From Pagrus major (taxonomy: Eukaryota > Chordata > Actinopteri > Spariformes > Sparidae): a stretch of DNA of 64,000 nt. Each line of letters opens with the position of its first letter. Within the stretch, counting starts at the first letter, position 1. Shown here one piece after another: positions 46,788 to 59,669 of this stretch. The stretch spans positions 29,322,551 through 29,386,550 of the forward strand of contig NC_133230.1 in NCBI RefSeq assembly GCF_040436345.1, written 5' to 3'. A program made the translations under genes and the position numbers. Under the pieces are notes generated by a model. It was not told the DNA's origin. It worked only from the letters and a program-made list of their open reading frames with translations, and did no database searches.

Positions 46788-48500
46788 CTGGAAAAAAAAA
46801 ACAGGAAATAAGTTTGCAAAGGAAATAACAAAGCTAGTTCAACCCCTAATAAGTTGTGAATCCACATAAAAGTATTCCATCATAATAAAAGGCAATTTTC
46901 AAAAATGTGGATAGATGTAAAATAATTGTAATATATGTTATCTTGAAACCAGACAAACACACTTCATCTGACAAGTATTCTGCATATGCTTCTTAATGAT
47001 GTGGTAAATGTTAACAAGATGTTTATCTATGATACTGGCAAATACGTGTGTGCGGAGGAGTAACCAGCTTCTGTGCAAGCTGCATGACAAATCTGAACGA
47101 CAATAATGGTGAGCACTTAGAAATTGGCAGATGGCTGGCGACTCTGTGATATGCGTGGTGCTGAAACAAGTGGGACACAGATGGAGAGATGACACCCACT
47201 CACACCATGAATTCCCTATTGATTAGTCGGAAGGAGAGTTAGCGAGTTGTTTGACACCAATTTGTTCGGTAAGATGGATCCCTTACAACAAATCGCTTCG
47301 GGAAGCTTTGTCAACAGCTTGGTAATCTAGGAGGCAAAGGAGATGTGCACGGTGCCAGTGGGTCCTGTACATAAGGCAACCGATTTGAAAAAAAAGTATC
47401 AAACAGGCAAAACATGTATTTCTTCTCAACTGATGTTGATGATTTTTGGCTGTTTCTGAATAATACAAACAATAATATGAACCCGTCTCCCTAGGTTGAA
47501 TGAAAGTGATGCAAATAAAGAGAATCATGAGGCCGGCACATTGCTTGGCAGTGAGTAGCACTCGCCCTCCAACTGAGCTTTTTTCAATCTAAAAACAGAG
47601 CCCTACTGTGAAGACAGTGAGGGGCCTGAGAGCCTGTCTCTGAACCAGAGAGGAGAAACTGTATCGTCCTTTTGATCACAGTGAATGGCTATCATTTGGT
47701 TCGCTGTTGATTCTCCCCTTCATGCAGAATGCAAAGACAGCTGTTTCAGACCTCTTCGTCGCTACCTTTCCTCCTCAAAGCTCCTCCTGCCCCTCCTCTT
47801 CCAGCCCACATGAACAGATACCATGGCCTGCAACCCATCTTGACAGACCAAACAGAGGCGACACCATCTCAGCCTCACCCCTGTTGGGTAGCTGATTAAA
47901 ATGTCCGCTTCAATAAGCTCCCTGCTTTGCTTGGATGAACAGTTTTATTTCTGTGTGCTGCTTTTCTAGTGTTTGCTTTTAATGGACTAATCAGACACAC
48001 CTAAAGCCAGTGGAACATCACCTCAGGCACTGCTACTCCCACCAAACACATCTAGGCAGCCCCAGGGAATAATGGATTACATAGAAGTGCATTACATTTT
48101 ATGTTTTTAAGGGTACAATGGATATGCTTTAACATCAACAGTCGACTACAACAGTTCAGTACAAAGTCTACATCACTGCAAATGCTGCACCAATCCAATT
48201 TTATGCTCCATCTTATCCTCACTCATGAACAAGATCCCCCCTGTGAATTGCCACTTTATCGTGGTGGAGGGGTTTGCGTGTCCTTGTGACTATTGGAGCT
48301 GTGCTGTTGGGTGCAATAGCCAGTGGGTTTTCCTCAGACAAACTGCCAAGGGGACAGATTAGGAGTGGCTTAACTCTTTCCTGTTCTGAAGTTGTTTAGG
48401 GTAAGTGGGGGCAGGTCTTATAGGGCAGGTCATTGCAGATGCATGCAGGTCTTTGGAGGGCTTAAAATTAAACAATACAGATATGTTAGTGGCTCCGTGA
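46788..48500 (-). other. sertad4 upstream intron or flank; no gene recognised
   Basis: Because the first coding exon starts at a splice acceptor, this stretch is probably intronic. No coding sequence or repeat with clear ends was found in it. Confidence 0.5.
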
Positions 48501-48519
48501 GGCCCAGCTGTGCTTTGAC

Positions 48520-48910
48520 CTAATTGCTAACATCAGCATGCTAACGTGCTCATAATGACAATGCCAACATGTTGACTAAGATTGTGACCATGGAAAACAC
48601 TACCTGCTTGGTAGTGTTTTTCATGGTCACAATCTTAGTTAGCTTGCTAAGATGCTAACATTTGGTAATTAAACAAGTAAAGCTGAGGCACATGGGAATG
48701 TCAAAAGGCTAGATGAAAAGTTATAGGATCAAAGTTAATTCAATTCATCCTAAAGGGGGCATGAATGAATACATGAATGTGTCTACCAAATGTCATGGCA
48801 AGCCATCCAGTGGTTGTTGAGACATTTTAAAAATACAGACGTCAACGTCATGGTGGTGCCTGAAGTCAGGGGATCACCAAAGTCTGTAGGATTTATCTAA
48901 ATATATAATT
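48520..48910. mobile_element. Dispersed fish repeat with internal hairpin
   Basis: The block GCTAACATCAGCATGCTAAC to CAAAGTCTGTAGGATTTATC, with CTACCAAATGTCATGGCAAG and GAGACATTTTAAAA, has the wording of a common teleost non-autonomous DNA repeat. Near its left side lies an almost perfect hairpin (48575-48639). Boundaries are approximate. Confidence 0.6.
48575..48639. repeat. Near-perfect 30-bp inverted repeat, 5-base loop
   Basis: The left arm 48575-48604 (ACTAAGATTGTGACCATGG...) and right arm 48610-48639 are reverse complements with a single mismatch, which becomes a G-U pair in RNA. The loop is TGCTT. The structure could fold in RNA as a pre-miRNA-like stem, but its position inside a repeat makes a transposon or template-switch origin more likely. 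Confidence 0.9.
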
Positions 48911-51900
48911 AATATTGACCATCAAGGATTACACAAAGTTACTTAGCAATCCCCCCAGTAGTTGAGATATTTTAGTCTCGTCCATCCAATCTACTTCACA
49001 CTTCACAAAGGAAGTGCTGTGTCAATTTGGTGCAATTTGGACACATGACACTTTTAATATTAATACACTTTGAATAAACAGAAAACACTGCTCTGTGCAA
49101 TGGCGGGGCCGTGGCTAAGTGGCTCTGCAGACCTAAGCTGGGCTCACACGTGATCCCTCTTACATGATCTCATGTGGAAGCAAATATAAACAAACGTTCT
49201 TGTGGTGCAACAACTAGCTTTAGTAACATGTTGCAGAAGGTTAAACAAGTCTGCATGAGTCAGGAGACATTGTCAGCACAGGTTTTCTATTCTTCAGCGA
49301 GAACTGAAGGTGAGATTTTAAGTTTCTGTCAACAATAGTATGATCGCTAACGTTGGCCTTAAGGGCTACAATGTTTACCGTTGTTTGGCAGCACTGTCAG
49401 CTGCTCTGGGATGCCTCTATCTAAATAAAGTTATATATCTATAAAGTGCTGGGTGGGGAAATTAAATTATTTTCTGCTTCTGAAGGGGGGAATGCCAGAA
49501 AATGTTTGAGAACCACTGCGATAGACTAGAAGTGTGATCCACAGAGCCACACCGCTTACTTACCTTTTATTTTTAACGATGAGAGTTTGCTATTTTAGTT
49601 TTTCATTATCTGTATAATCTGTAAAAATGTATGATACATTTCATCATAGATTACATTTTTAAATATTACATTTGATTTAGTCTTCTAATACTTTTTGGCC
49701 AAAGTTTTGATGATGAAATTAACACAGTGAATTGACCTGTTTACAGGTCATGGGAAGCTGGTGAGGGATCATATTCTTACGGCTGCAATAGCGACCACTA
49801 GTGGTTGATTGGCCTGTGACTTCACTGTCTACGCCTGCCTCAGGCCAACAGAGTGTATCAACAGGCAAAAAGGAAATTCCAGCACAAATTTGTGGAGTGG
49901 AAAAAGACAAGTTACTGTACACGTTATTTCCACAACTTTGTCTTTAATGCATATGGACGTAATGGAGGGAAAACCCAGCTGACAGACAATAGGTTTTCTT
50001 CTTTGGAGCCTGTGGCTCAGCTGTTCCACTTTTAGTCACAATACATCACGTTACATGATAGATTATTCACATTTTGTAACGTGTTGTCAGAGTCAAACCA
50101 CGCCTGTGTCAGCTGCACTCCACTGCAGAAGCCTCCCCCGCCAAGGACCACCAACTAGGGCCAATTATGTCACTGTTATTGAGTGCTAGTGCCATGGTTA
50201 ATTAGCGGCTTTGGCCCTTCTCATTTCCCCCCTGAGCTGCTTTTTTACCCTTAGCTATTTTCCTCTTCATCACCTCCCATCGCTACAGTTGTTGATATGT
50301 TTGCTTGGGCACAAAGAAACAAGCATGCCATCACTCCCTCTGCCCTCTGTAAGCACCTCCATCTCAACATCCCCCCTCCCTCACTATTTTATTGTCTCTT
50401 TCATCCCCCAGTCTCAATCTCTCACAGCGGTCACAGTTGACAGCTCTCTGAAGGGGGTGAAGTAAAAAACAGAAAAACAATGAGAATACCGACCAAGCAG
50501 CTTCCCTACATGTACAGCAATACTTCTTGTTCTTCAAAGAAAGGGTGGAGGAGGAGGACGAGGGGGAGACAATGTGAACAAGTGTGTGTGTGTCTGTGAA
50601 AAAGGAAGAGGGAGAAATAAAAACAAGGAACGAGGAGAGAAAAATCTCCTGGGGGGATATCATACCCCTCTTTTTCCCTCTCTCTGTTCCTGTCTGCATC
50701 TCGCAGGAATGTGAGAGTGATTGATAGCGAGTGCAGGGTGTGTGTGCGTGTGTGATTGTGTTTAACAGTGTGTGTATTTGAGAAAAAAAAGAAACCTGTG
50801 AGTGTGCACAAGTGTATGCGTTTACACGCGAGTGTATGTGTGAGACACTGCTTCACCTCTGTTCAGTCTCCTCAGGCTTCATCCCTCTTATCTTCCCTCT
50901 CTCACAGCTTCCCTACCTCTGTCTGTCTCTATCTCGCTGTCTTTTTCATTACACCCTTTGATGATGAGAAGTTAATTGCAGTGCCGGGGCACGAGACAAA
51001 GCGTGGGAGGGAGACAGAGAGTGATGGAGAATGGGGAAAGGTGGAGGGAGAGATAGAGGGAGGGCTGAGGGATGGATGGATGGAATGAGTCAGGGAAGGA
51101 AAGATAAGTGCCTTAGGAGCCTTGTCATGAGTGGAGACAGATCGCCCGCAGGGATGATTTCTGCTGCTGTGATTGACTCCCTCCCTCCAGTGCTGCGATA
51201 GACAGGCGCACACACTCAGACATGCACAGCTTGTAGCGTCCTGAAATATTTTGGAAGGAAAGTCAACTAAGGCCGTGACATTCAACCGAGGTGCTTGAAT
51301 TCTACATTTTCACAGATATACTGTAGGTGTTTTACCTCCCTCAAACAAGGATATTTCTAACATTCACAGTCTGTCTTTAGCGACTTTGAAGATTTTAGTT
51401 GTAGGGTTAGGCCTAGATAAAATTCTGCTGTTGTTTAAGTGATAACATCTGCATAAAATTAAATGCTTCCTCCTTTTGGGAGGAAATCTAAAGAAACAGG
51501 TGTGCAGCAGTTAGGGTTTCCATTATCCGGTAATGGTAGATGTCCGACATACTTGAGTCTCTCCGTTATTAATGTCTAATTCCCTTGTATTCATACCAAA
51601 CATAATGCAAATTTTTCACAATCTTAATCTTTAATTTTTTTTAAAAAAAGTTTCGGAGGTGCCAGTGTCGTTGTAATGTAATGTAATTAGTCTCTCTTCA
51701 ACCTTGTTTACTCTGGTGACTACTGAGTTCAGTCAGAGGCTGACAGACACAAACACACGTGGCTGTCGTTGCTGGCTAGCTCACGGCTGATGTACAGAAA
51801 GTATTCTGGCTATTTGTGGTGATTTAACACGAGTAAGGTGATGTGAAAAATTTGCTTCGCTTTGTGTGTGAACACATGTGCAATTTGAATTGTATAAACG

Positions 51901-53639
51901 GTGAAGCCATTCTAGAGAGAGAAAGCTGACTGTTAAATCTGAATACCAGGTCATCAAATACTGACGCTTTGTGTTAGCGATGCATGGCAGTCTCCGTGAA
52001 CTGTTCAATCGTTCAATAAATGCAGATAATATTTCAACAGAATTCCTCCAATTTGTCCAACAGATTGAAATCTTTCAGACCTCCCTGGATGAATCCTCTG
52101 GGAGATATGGTGAAAAACAAAGTACAGGAACAAGCTCTGAGGGGTTTTAATGAACTCCCTTTTAGTTTTGTTAACTAAATTGACTGTCTCAGATGGCTAA
52201 ATCCTTTATTATCCACACAGTCTGTTAGCATACCATAAAGTGCATTTTTAAAACCCATTTTATAAGATTACTGTTTTAACAAGTCAGCTGGAAATGTAGG
52301 GATGGGCACAGGGCATTTCAAAATTGAGAAAAAAATATTTACAATTTAGGTAATGGATTGTGACTGCAATTAAATAGAGCCTAAAATGCGTTTTCAACCA
52401 TTTCATAGAGCTAACGTTGGCTTAGTTTGCTAGCCATAGCTGATAAGATCTGCCAGTGACAATTCCCATTTTAGAAAAATCTAGGCCACTACCTTGAAAT
52501 GATAAGCATTCTTTTGTCTACTTCTCTGTAAGGAACAAAGTTTCTCATATAATAATAAGAATTTTGTTGATAAATCTGCCAGTTCATGTCTATTTGTAAT
52601 TAGTATGGAGTGTAACTAGCCTTACTTTTGCTGTAAAAAATGTAACCCAATGCATACAGTTGTTGAGGCTAATACTGATATCTAACAAACAATCCAAGGC
52701 AGGTTTTCATGATGAAAGTAGTGCTGTCTCCGGTGTCAGGGATTAATGTTATTGGGTTGAGTAAAATATGCCACCTGTGTCAAAAATCAAACCGCCTGAC
52801 AGTTAAGAGTGAAACAACAAACGGGAGCGTTTGGATTTTTCTGCTCGTTATCTTCAATCCGTCAATTGTTGCTTTTTAGGGATGTTCAGAAGTTCGAACC
52901 TACTTGCCCTTGCCCTATGTTTAATAAAAAGCATTCAAAGTGACACTGATATTCAAGCCAAGACTGGGGGAAGGCTTCATTTGTTCAATGATTCTGGCAG
53001 AGTATGAAACATGCCTCTAATAAGCTTTGTGTTCCCTCTTTTTTCTCTGCAGCCTCAAAAATGCTAATCGATTCAGCATGTGTTTTTGAGTGCATGCTGT
53101 CTCTGTGTGTGTATGTGTGCATGTGTTTACTCCCTGTTCTTTTGGCCAGGTTTTTACTTAGTGTTTCCGAGCCCTAGGGGAACAAATAGCAGTGAAAAGA
53201 GTTCATGTCTGTGGTTTTCACATCAAAATAAATCCCAGATCGCCTGAGAGGGTCTTCACAGCACACACAAGCATGCAATGTGTCATGATTTAACAACTGA
53301 AAGGAATCACACAGATTAATTGTGGAACAGGGAATTCTGCAGAGGACATGAGCGTGATGGTTGAGATTTTGTTCTGCCATATTCCATTACTGCAAATGAG
53401 ACGAGCACACACCCAGTGTATCAAGGACATAAATCAAATGAAGATTAAAAATGTGCATACATACACTGAATGTGCACACACTGAATGCCAACCCATTCCT
53501 TTCCACTTTGCTCATTTTTCCAAACAGGGACAATGTAACAGTCTTCTGTCTGATTTACAAAACATTTACATTGGATATTCCAAGATGGCTACTGATTGTG
53601 TGTAAAGGAAGTGGTTGGACACTTGACAGCTGTACCGTA
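48911..53639. other. Gene-free stretch upstream of sertad4
   Basis: No coding exon was recognised in 4.7 kb. Frames of up to about 118 codons at 50.2-51.3 kb are low-complexity (Ser, Pro, His/Thr runs from CT-rich and TG-rich DNA). No inverted-repeat element with clear ends was seen. Confidence 0.5.
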
Positions 53640-53960
53640 TGACAAATTAGATGATTAATAGTAGACATACATTCAGGAAGAGCAGCAATGATTAGTAGGT
53701 TAATCAATTTGATCAAGCTGATCGCAAGAAAATTAATTGCCAAGTATTTTGATAATTGGTTAATAATCTAATTAATTTTTCAAGCAAAAATGTCAAACAT
53801 TTGCAGGTCCAGGCTTCTTTAATGTAAGGATTTGCTGCTTTTCTATTATTTTGTCACTCTGTCATTTATGACATAGTCTTTGGGTTTTGGAGTGTTGGTT
53901 GGACAAAAGAAGCAATTTGAAGACGTCATTTTGAGCTCTGGGAAATTGTGATGAGCAGCT
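53640..53960. repeat. Dispersed repeat (AAAATTAATTGCCAAGTATT family)
   Basis: Landmarks GATTAATAGT, GAAAATTAATTGCCAAGT, AATTTTTCAAGCAAAAATG, AGGATTTGCTGCTTTTCTA and TTTGAAGACGTCATTTTGAG mark an abundant percomorph repeat. A second fragment is at 37.4-37.66 kb. Confidence 0.7.
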
Positions 53961-55549
53961 TTCACCATTTTTGACGATTTATAAACTAGTGTTTTCCCGA
54001 TACTAGAATTTCAAATTTGGATAAAATATCTTGAAAAATACAGGTATTTGATACCATGCTCGATAACACAGTGAAAAATATGTGGGCATTTTTTTGTTGG
54101 GATAATCTTGACTTTGAGTGACTTAAAAAAGCTCAATCACGTGCGGTTCTTTGATTTCCTGATTTATTTTGAAAGAACGACAGGGAGGTACCCATAATTT
54201 ATTTATCCTTTCTTTATGTTGGGTGAACTTTATTGATATATACCTTAGTTGTGATAAAAAAGGATTTTCACAAAAAAAAACCTGTGTCCTATCAGTGATT
54301 CAATAACATGTGTTTCCTAACAAATTATAAGGTAAAGTGGTTCCACGTGTTTCAGTGTCATTTTAAGAGTTTTAAACCTTTTTTTCTTTTTCAAGATAAT
54401 CTGGAATTGCATGAAATGTGCATCCACTTTGACTTCCAAGTATAACTTTAGTGCAAGTTGAACCATGTGCCAATGCCATGCTAGGACTTACAGCTCATTT
54501 CACTGGTGATAGTTGGCAGAGAAGTCAGCTGAAATGTGTTCCATATGTACAACACACCGGGGAGGGCGTCAGCAGTAACCATGTGCACATGAACAAAGGG
54601 AGAAAAACCCTTTTTAGAAGTCACTCTTGACAATGTCAGCTCTGGTCAGTGTCAGCCCTTGTGTATGTCAGTATTTATCCCTGTACAGATTCAGGCAGGT
54701 GTGTGTGTGTGTGTGTGTGTGTGTACAGTGACAGTTTGTGTGGTGGACCAAATCTAAGCAACACATCTCCACAGTGAGAGGATAAGTGGGCGTAGCCCTG
54801 AAAGAGCTGCCTGTGGTTGCCTTGACAGGAGCTTCAACAGCAAGCTTTCCTCTCAGCTCTGTAATCTCACGGCAGGCACTTTGAGTCTCACTGGAAGAGA
54901 AAAACTTGAGTACTGGCACTGCCTTCTGTGCTCCCCTGCATTTCTTTTTTTTTTTTGGTTTGATGCCTGCTGCCTATGCTCACACACAGACTGAATGGTG
55001 ATGTGATTTGAAGGGACAAGGACAGGGCCAATGAAATCCATCACATGTAGAGTACCTGGTGTGTCTTTAAGTGCTACCTGGTCACCTGCAACACTTTGAT
55101 GCTGAGTCGTTTAAATCCTCCTCTCATAATAAAATATGACACAAAAATGGTAAACTTTAACTTGCAATTATTATCAATTAATCTATCAAAATAGTTGCTG
55201 TTAATTAACTAGTTAATTAATTTTCTCTCAACTGACTAACCAATTAATTGTAAAATTTTCATTGCATACATATTATGGTCACATTCTTAAATAACCAACT
55301 ATAAGGATTCTTATCAAAAATGTTTGTTCATAGTATGTGTTAAATTAAAAAATGAATCCAGGCCAATATATTGGTATTGTTTTAATTTATTAAAGAAGTC
55401 CTAAATATCTGTATCAGCCTTTATAATTCAGCATCAATCGGGCCCTGATCTAACTCTAAGCTAGCAGTAATTTTGCTGTTCATTGACTGTCCTGTTCAAG
55501 CTACAAATCCCTGAGCCTTCTTTGAGTGGTTTTTCACATGCTGAGTAAG
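53961..55549. other. Intergenic or intronic, no gene recognised
   Basis: Contains a (TG)n run at about 54700-54723 and poly(T) at 54945-54956. Fragments near 54000-54060 and 55370-55450 have the GATACTAG/CAATCGGGCCCTGAT wording of old hAT-derived repeats. No coding exon seen. Confidence 0.45.
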
Positions 55550-56272
55550 GTTGGGAGATGTCTGCCAAATTGGCATATGACAACGTCTACAGTGAAACAT
55601 CATGATGGATGATGACATCGTTGTTTATGAATTTGAGGCAGCGTGTCCCCTCAGTGTTGTCGTAAGGCAGCAGTTGTTTGTTAGCTCGCCACTGTAGCCG
55701 CCGCTGTTTCCCACCGCTGCTCTGACATGAATCTCCAACTGTCTCACCCTGCAGAGGAAACTATCCTGTTACCACCGACATACATCCCTGTGCCAGGTTT
55801 AAAAGCGTCCTCGTCTCCGCACCACATGTCCATAACTTGGCTTTGTTCAGCCTCATATGCATAAAACAATGTTGGCCGACTAGCCAAGAAAGCTAAGCTA
55901 AGGAAACTGTGTGTAAAAACGGCACGACTGAGACAAACAGCGGCCTGCGGGAAAAGAAACACTGCTGCCACAAATTTAACCGAGTGTCTTGGGTTCTCCT
56001 AACTAAGCTGGTTTAATGAGAAAATAATAAACGGGACATGGAGACGTAATGTTAGTGCACTGAGCAGCAACATGCTTCTTTTCATTTCCTCTCCCCACAT
56101 ATCACAAACATCAACTCTTGCCCTATGGCAACTCCGAGGGGACACGCCACTTGATTGTGCTCTCTGGTGGGAGCCTTTTGAATCACGATCTTACGATGGT
56201 CAGGGATGAGTAGTCCATGGCTGTAACCCATCGTCAATAGACGATGGCATCGTTCATCGGCCCAACCCTAAT
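55550..56272. mobile_element. Probable MITE with GGTTGGG...CCCAACCCTA ends
   Basis: The left edge AAGGTTGGGAGATGTCTGCC and the right edge GTTCATCGGCCCAACCCTA are imperfect inverted repeats. The sequences inside each end (CATCATGATGGATGATGACATCG; CAATAGACGATGGCATCG) also mirror each other. The interior is GC-richer than its surroundings and non-coding. Confidence 0.5.
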
Positions 56273-58911
56273 GCTGAGTTTGTTTATGGATACTGCTCTC
56301 TGTTTTCATTCAAATAATCTGTTTTTTGGTTACATATTTTTATTTTATTGATATACTTTTGGTTAATGATATAGTTTGGATTTTTCACTAAAAAATATGC
56401 ATGCTTTGCTTTACATTCCATATTTTACACCAAAACACATTGTGTATCCTTATAGCCAACAAGTTTCTGCACTCTGCTGCCTTTCGGTCGCCGTTAAGAA
56501 TTCAACTGATTAAAAATGTCTTAATCCACACTAAGAGATGGGCACTAATACATTATAATACAGTAATTTACTATAACAGATTACAGATATTTGTTTATCA
56601 AATATATCCAAACTGGATTTTCTTGCCAAGTTGTTTAAAAGCTACAGGCAGGAGCTCTGCGATTAAAATTAAGTCATGATTTTGTTATTTAGTTAGTCAC
56701 TCAGGTAACTTGGTGTTAACTATTATGCTTGAACCCAGCTACTGGAATAGCTGTATGTAATGAACAAGGTTCAGAAGACTCATCAAGGTAGTTATATTAC
56801 AAAAAAAAAACCTCCTCATATTACTTTATTACAATTCATATTATCCTAAGCATGCTAATCTGGACATATCCATATTTGTATTAGGTGAAAACTGCAGGTA
56901 AACACCAATCAGAAAGCAGGCTAATATATGACAAATAAAATGGATGATGAAATGCCATAAAATGTCGATTATCATTCTGTAACTGGAACTCTAAGCCAAG
57001 AAGGCCACTTCTTCTCAAAAAAAAGAAGCTCCATCCCATCAATATGCCTGCTGGCGTGTGGGTGGAGAGTGTGCAAGTGCTGGCATAAGAGGGTGAAGCA
57101 CACAGCAAGAGAGAACAGATAGAGAATAGATAATAGGTGTCATGACATCAAGTTCGACTTCAGAGCATCGACAACGAAGAACTGTACGCAATGAAACAAA
57201 ATTGAGACACTCAAATAGCAAGCAATTCGCCCCCTGCTAGTAGAGTGGACCACAGTCACTCAGCAACACTAAGAAAAGCCACGCTGGGCAAATTAGATAG
57301 AAAAGCCGAGAGATGCTTTGCAGTGGAATGTTCAAAAGATAAATCAATGAAAACCACAACAAAATGTACGCTTTCCACAAAGACCCTGATGCACTGGAAA
57401 CTTCTTCAATGTCAATGACAGGATCAATGTAGTGGCTCTCCTACTTTACATATTTATGTGTCACATTAAACCCTTATACACACTAGGAACTTGTGTAGGA
57501 TTAGAGATGCTAAAAAGCTTGTACAGTTGTTGTTCTGCAAGCCCTAAATATGACTTGTAAATCCTCAGAGCCTGGCTACCATCACTTCTTCAGTGTGAGA
57601 AGAGAGGGACTAGACCAACAACAAGTCTGGGGCTGGTTCAGTAAATGCCACGCTTGCCTCCTTGAACACATGTTCATGTTACATCCAGTTATGTTAGCAG
57701 ACAAATATGTAGACTTGGGCCATGACGATGGCCATGTAGCCTATATTTGTAAAACATGTTTCATGCTTGATTAAGAGCCATGCTGGGTGTTAGCTTGGGT
57801 TATTGATTTTTTCTGTGTTCTACGTCTGCTAATACATATATTTCTTTGAGCGAGAGTGTCAGGAGATTAGGGATCATCGCATTTGGCTATCTACAGCTCT
57901 GAACGGAAGTGGATGTGTCAGTCCCAAAGAGTTACTGGTGATGAAACAGTGACGTATACACTGGCAGTTTGAGCCGGGGCCGGCAGTTTCATAACATCCT
58001 GTGATCTGATGCCAAAAATATAATGTAATGCAGCCTGCAAAATTATTTGTTAAATTTAATTATTGTTTTTTTAGTTGCTTAGTTGCACCAATTGCACCAA
58101 CTACACCTTCATATGCAACTGAAATAGAATAATAAAAAAATAAAAAACGCAAATTGACTTTTATTTCGAAGTAGACTAATCATAGGAAATTCAAAGACAG
58201 TTCGACAGCTGTCGTTCATCAAAATGTCCGTAGACTTGTTTTGATAAACAAAAGCAACAGCAGAGCAAAAGACCAGTCATTTTCGCCATTTGTATACAGC
58301 GGATCAATTCTAAATATGTCAGGGAGAAGTTTTATACAGTCGGTGGGAGTAATGACCAAGAAGGAGCTGTCAGATGAAGAGCTGCAGGTGACAGGCTGCA
58401 CACCTCTGACTTCTCAATTAGGTAATCCTTTTCCCTCATTAATGTTATCAGGTTACCCGTTATCACTGAATTTAAATCTGACATATTGCCAAATAGGCGC
58501 CTTTGCTATTCGATTTGACAGCAAATCTTCTGCCACTGCCTTGTCAATCAGCTCTCCTAACTTTCTCCAAGCTAAAAGTGAAATGTGACTCCTTCTCTCA
58601 TGCTGGCCCCACTGTTGCAAAGGAATAGACGGCTCCGGCAGTTTGCAATTGCAGCATCCATCATCAAACTATTGATTTTTTCAAAAAGTGGTGGGCAAGT
58701 AATGTAATTGGCATAACACCTGGAACACCGACTTCGCAGCAAGCCTAGTGCAAGATTTAAATAAGTAATTATAAGGAAATAAGATTTTCATTGTTAAAAA
58801 CTTGTATTTCATTTGTTAGTTCAATGCAAGGTTTCATTAAGTTATTTAAGAGTAGGGAAAAAGATCTTCACTAATTGTTAAAAACTAAAAATGTACACAA
58901 ACTGCTGTTTT
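56273..58911. other. Intergenic or intronic, no gene recognised
   Basis: AT-rich with short frames only. At 58.2-58.6 kb a 115-codon plus-strand frame and a minus-strand stretch reading KAPIWQYVRFKFSDNG give a faint hint of a BED-finger transposase remnant, too weak to call. Confidence 0.4.
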
Positions 58912-59669
58912 CTACGGTAGCCCTATAAGGCCATGCATTCATACATTTTATTTCCTCTGTTTTCCCATGATAAAGAGTTAATTTCATTTGTTTTTTCGAG
59001 ATCTCGAGTTATTATCTCGAAATAACAACTGCCGTTTTCCCGAGATAACGGGATAATTGTCTCGAGATCTCGAGATAACGAAACTTTGTTTTCCCGAGAT
59101 AACGATATAATTAATTCGAGATCTCGAGATAATGACTGTGATATGACAGGCCTGAGATTATGGAGACGCCCGGGACCTCGTAGCTGGTCAGCTATGTAGT
59201 TAACGATGACATCAGGCTCACTTAGATTGCGCCGCCGATATAGCTGAAGCCTTGCTAACAGTCTTTTTAGATTACACACACTAATGTGTATATTATCTGT
59301 AAAAGCAAGGCATAATACTATTTCAGCCTGTGTCAGGCCTTGATTGAAAAGATATGTGACACGGTGATCGATATGCTCCTGCTCCTCTGACATTGCTACA
59401 CTGAATGATGTTTCCTGCAATGATTTAATATACTACACTATCGTTTTGTTTTCTCAAGATCTCAAATTAATTATATCGTTATCTCGGGAAAACAAAGTTT
59501 CGTTATCTCGAGATCTCGAGAAAATTATCCCGTTATCTCGGGAAAACAACAGTTGTTATTTCGAGATAATAACTCGAGATCTCGAGAAAACAAATGAAAT
59601 TAACTCGTTATCACGGGAAAACGGAGGAAATAAAATGTATGAATGCATGGCCCTTTAGGGCTTCCGTAG
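58912..59669 (-). mobile_element. Symmetric TIR transposon remnant with integrase-type transposase N terminus
   Basis: The left arm (58912-about 59130) and right arm (about 59451-59669) are near-perfect reverse complements without indels. Paired positions always add to 118581. Each arm carries three copies of the palindrome CTCGAGATCTCGAG or a one- to few-base variant: 58995, 59061 and 59115 at the left, and 59453, 59507 and 59573 at the right. Outer ends are CTACGGTAGCCC and GGGCTTCCGTAG. The 320-bp interior encodes, on the minus strand, a helix-turn-helix-like N terminus (GLTQAEIVLCLAF, ISVCNLKRLLARLQLYRRR) similar to that of integrase-domain transposases found in fish and invertebrates, possibly IS3EU or Ginger-like. 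The catalytic domain is missing, so this is a non-autonomous derivative. Clear target duplication not seen; TTT flanks both sides. Confidence 0.8.
58923..59420 (-). pseudogene. Truncated integrase-type transposase frame running into the left TIR
   Basis: A frame of 165 codons with an ATG-initiated start MQETSF or, more likely, the internal MSEEQEHIDHRV. Residues about 20-90 contain GLTQAEIVLCLA, a basic segment LQLYRRRN and VNYIADQLRGPGRLHN, which looks like the N-terminal DNA-binding region of a transposase whose integrase core should follow. Instead, at about residue 97, the frame enters the TIR and reads out three repeats of SLSRDLE and SLSREN type. The DDE core is absent. Not a functional enzyme; whether the short protein is ever made is unknown. 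Confidence 0.6.

Noticed and set aside
50211..51285. Several frames of 84-118 codons rich in Ser, Pro, Thr and His
   Set aside because: Low-complexity CT-rich and TG-rich DNA keeps stops away; no motif or conserved segment is recognisable.
58241..58700. 115-codon frame and a faint BED-finger-like minus-strand stretch
   Set aside because: The similarity (IWQYVRFKFSDNG) is too short, and the cysteine/histidine pattern needed for a BED finger is not visible.
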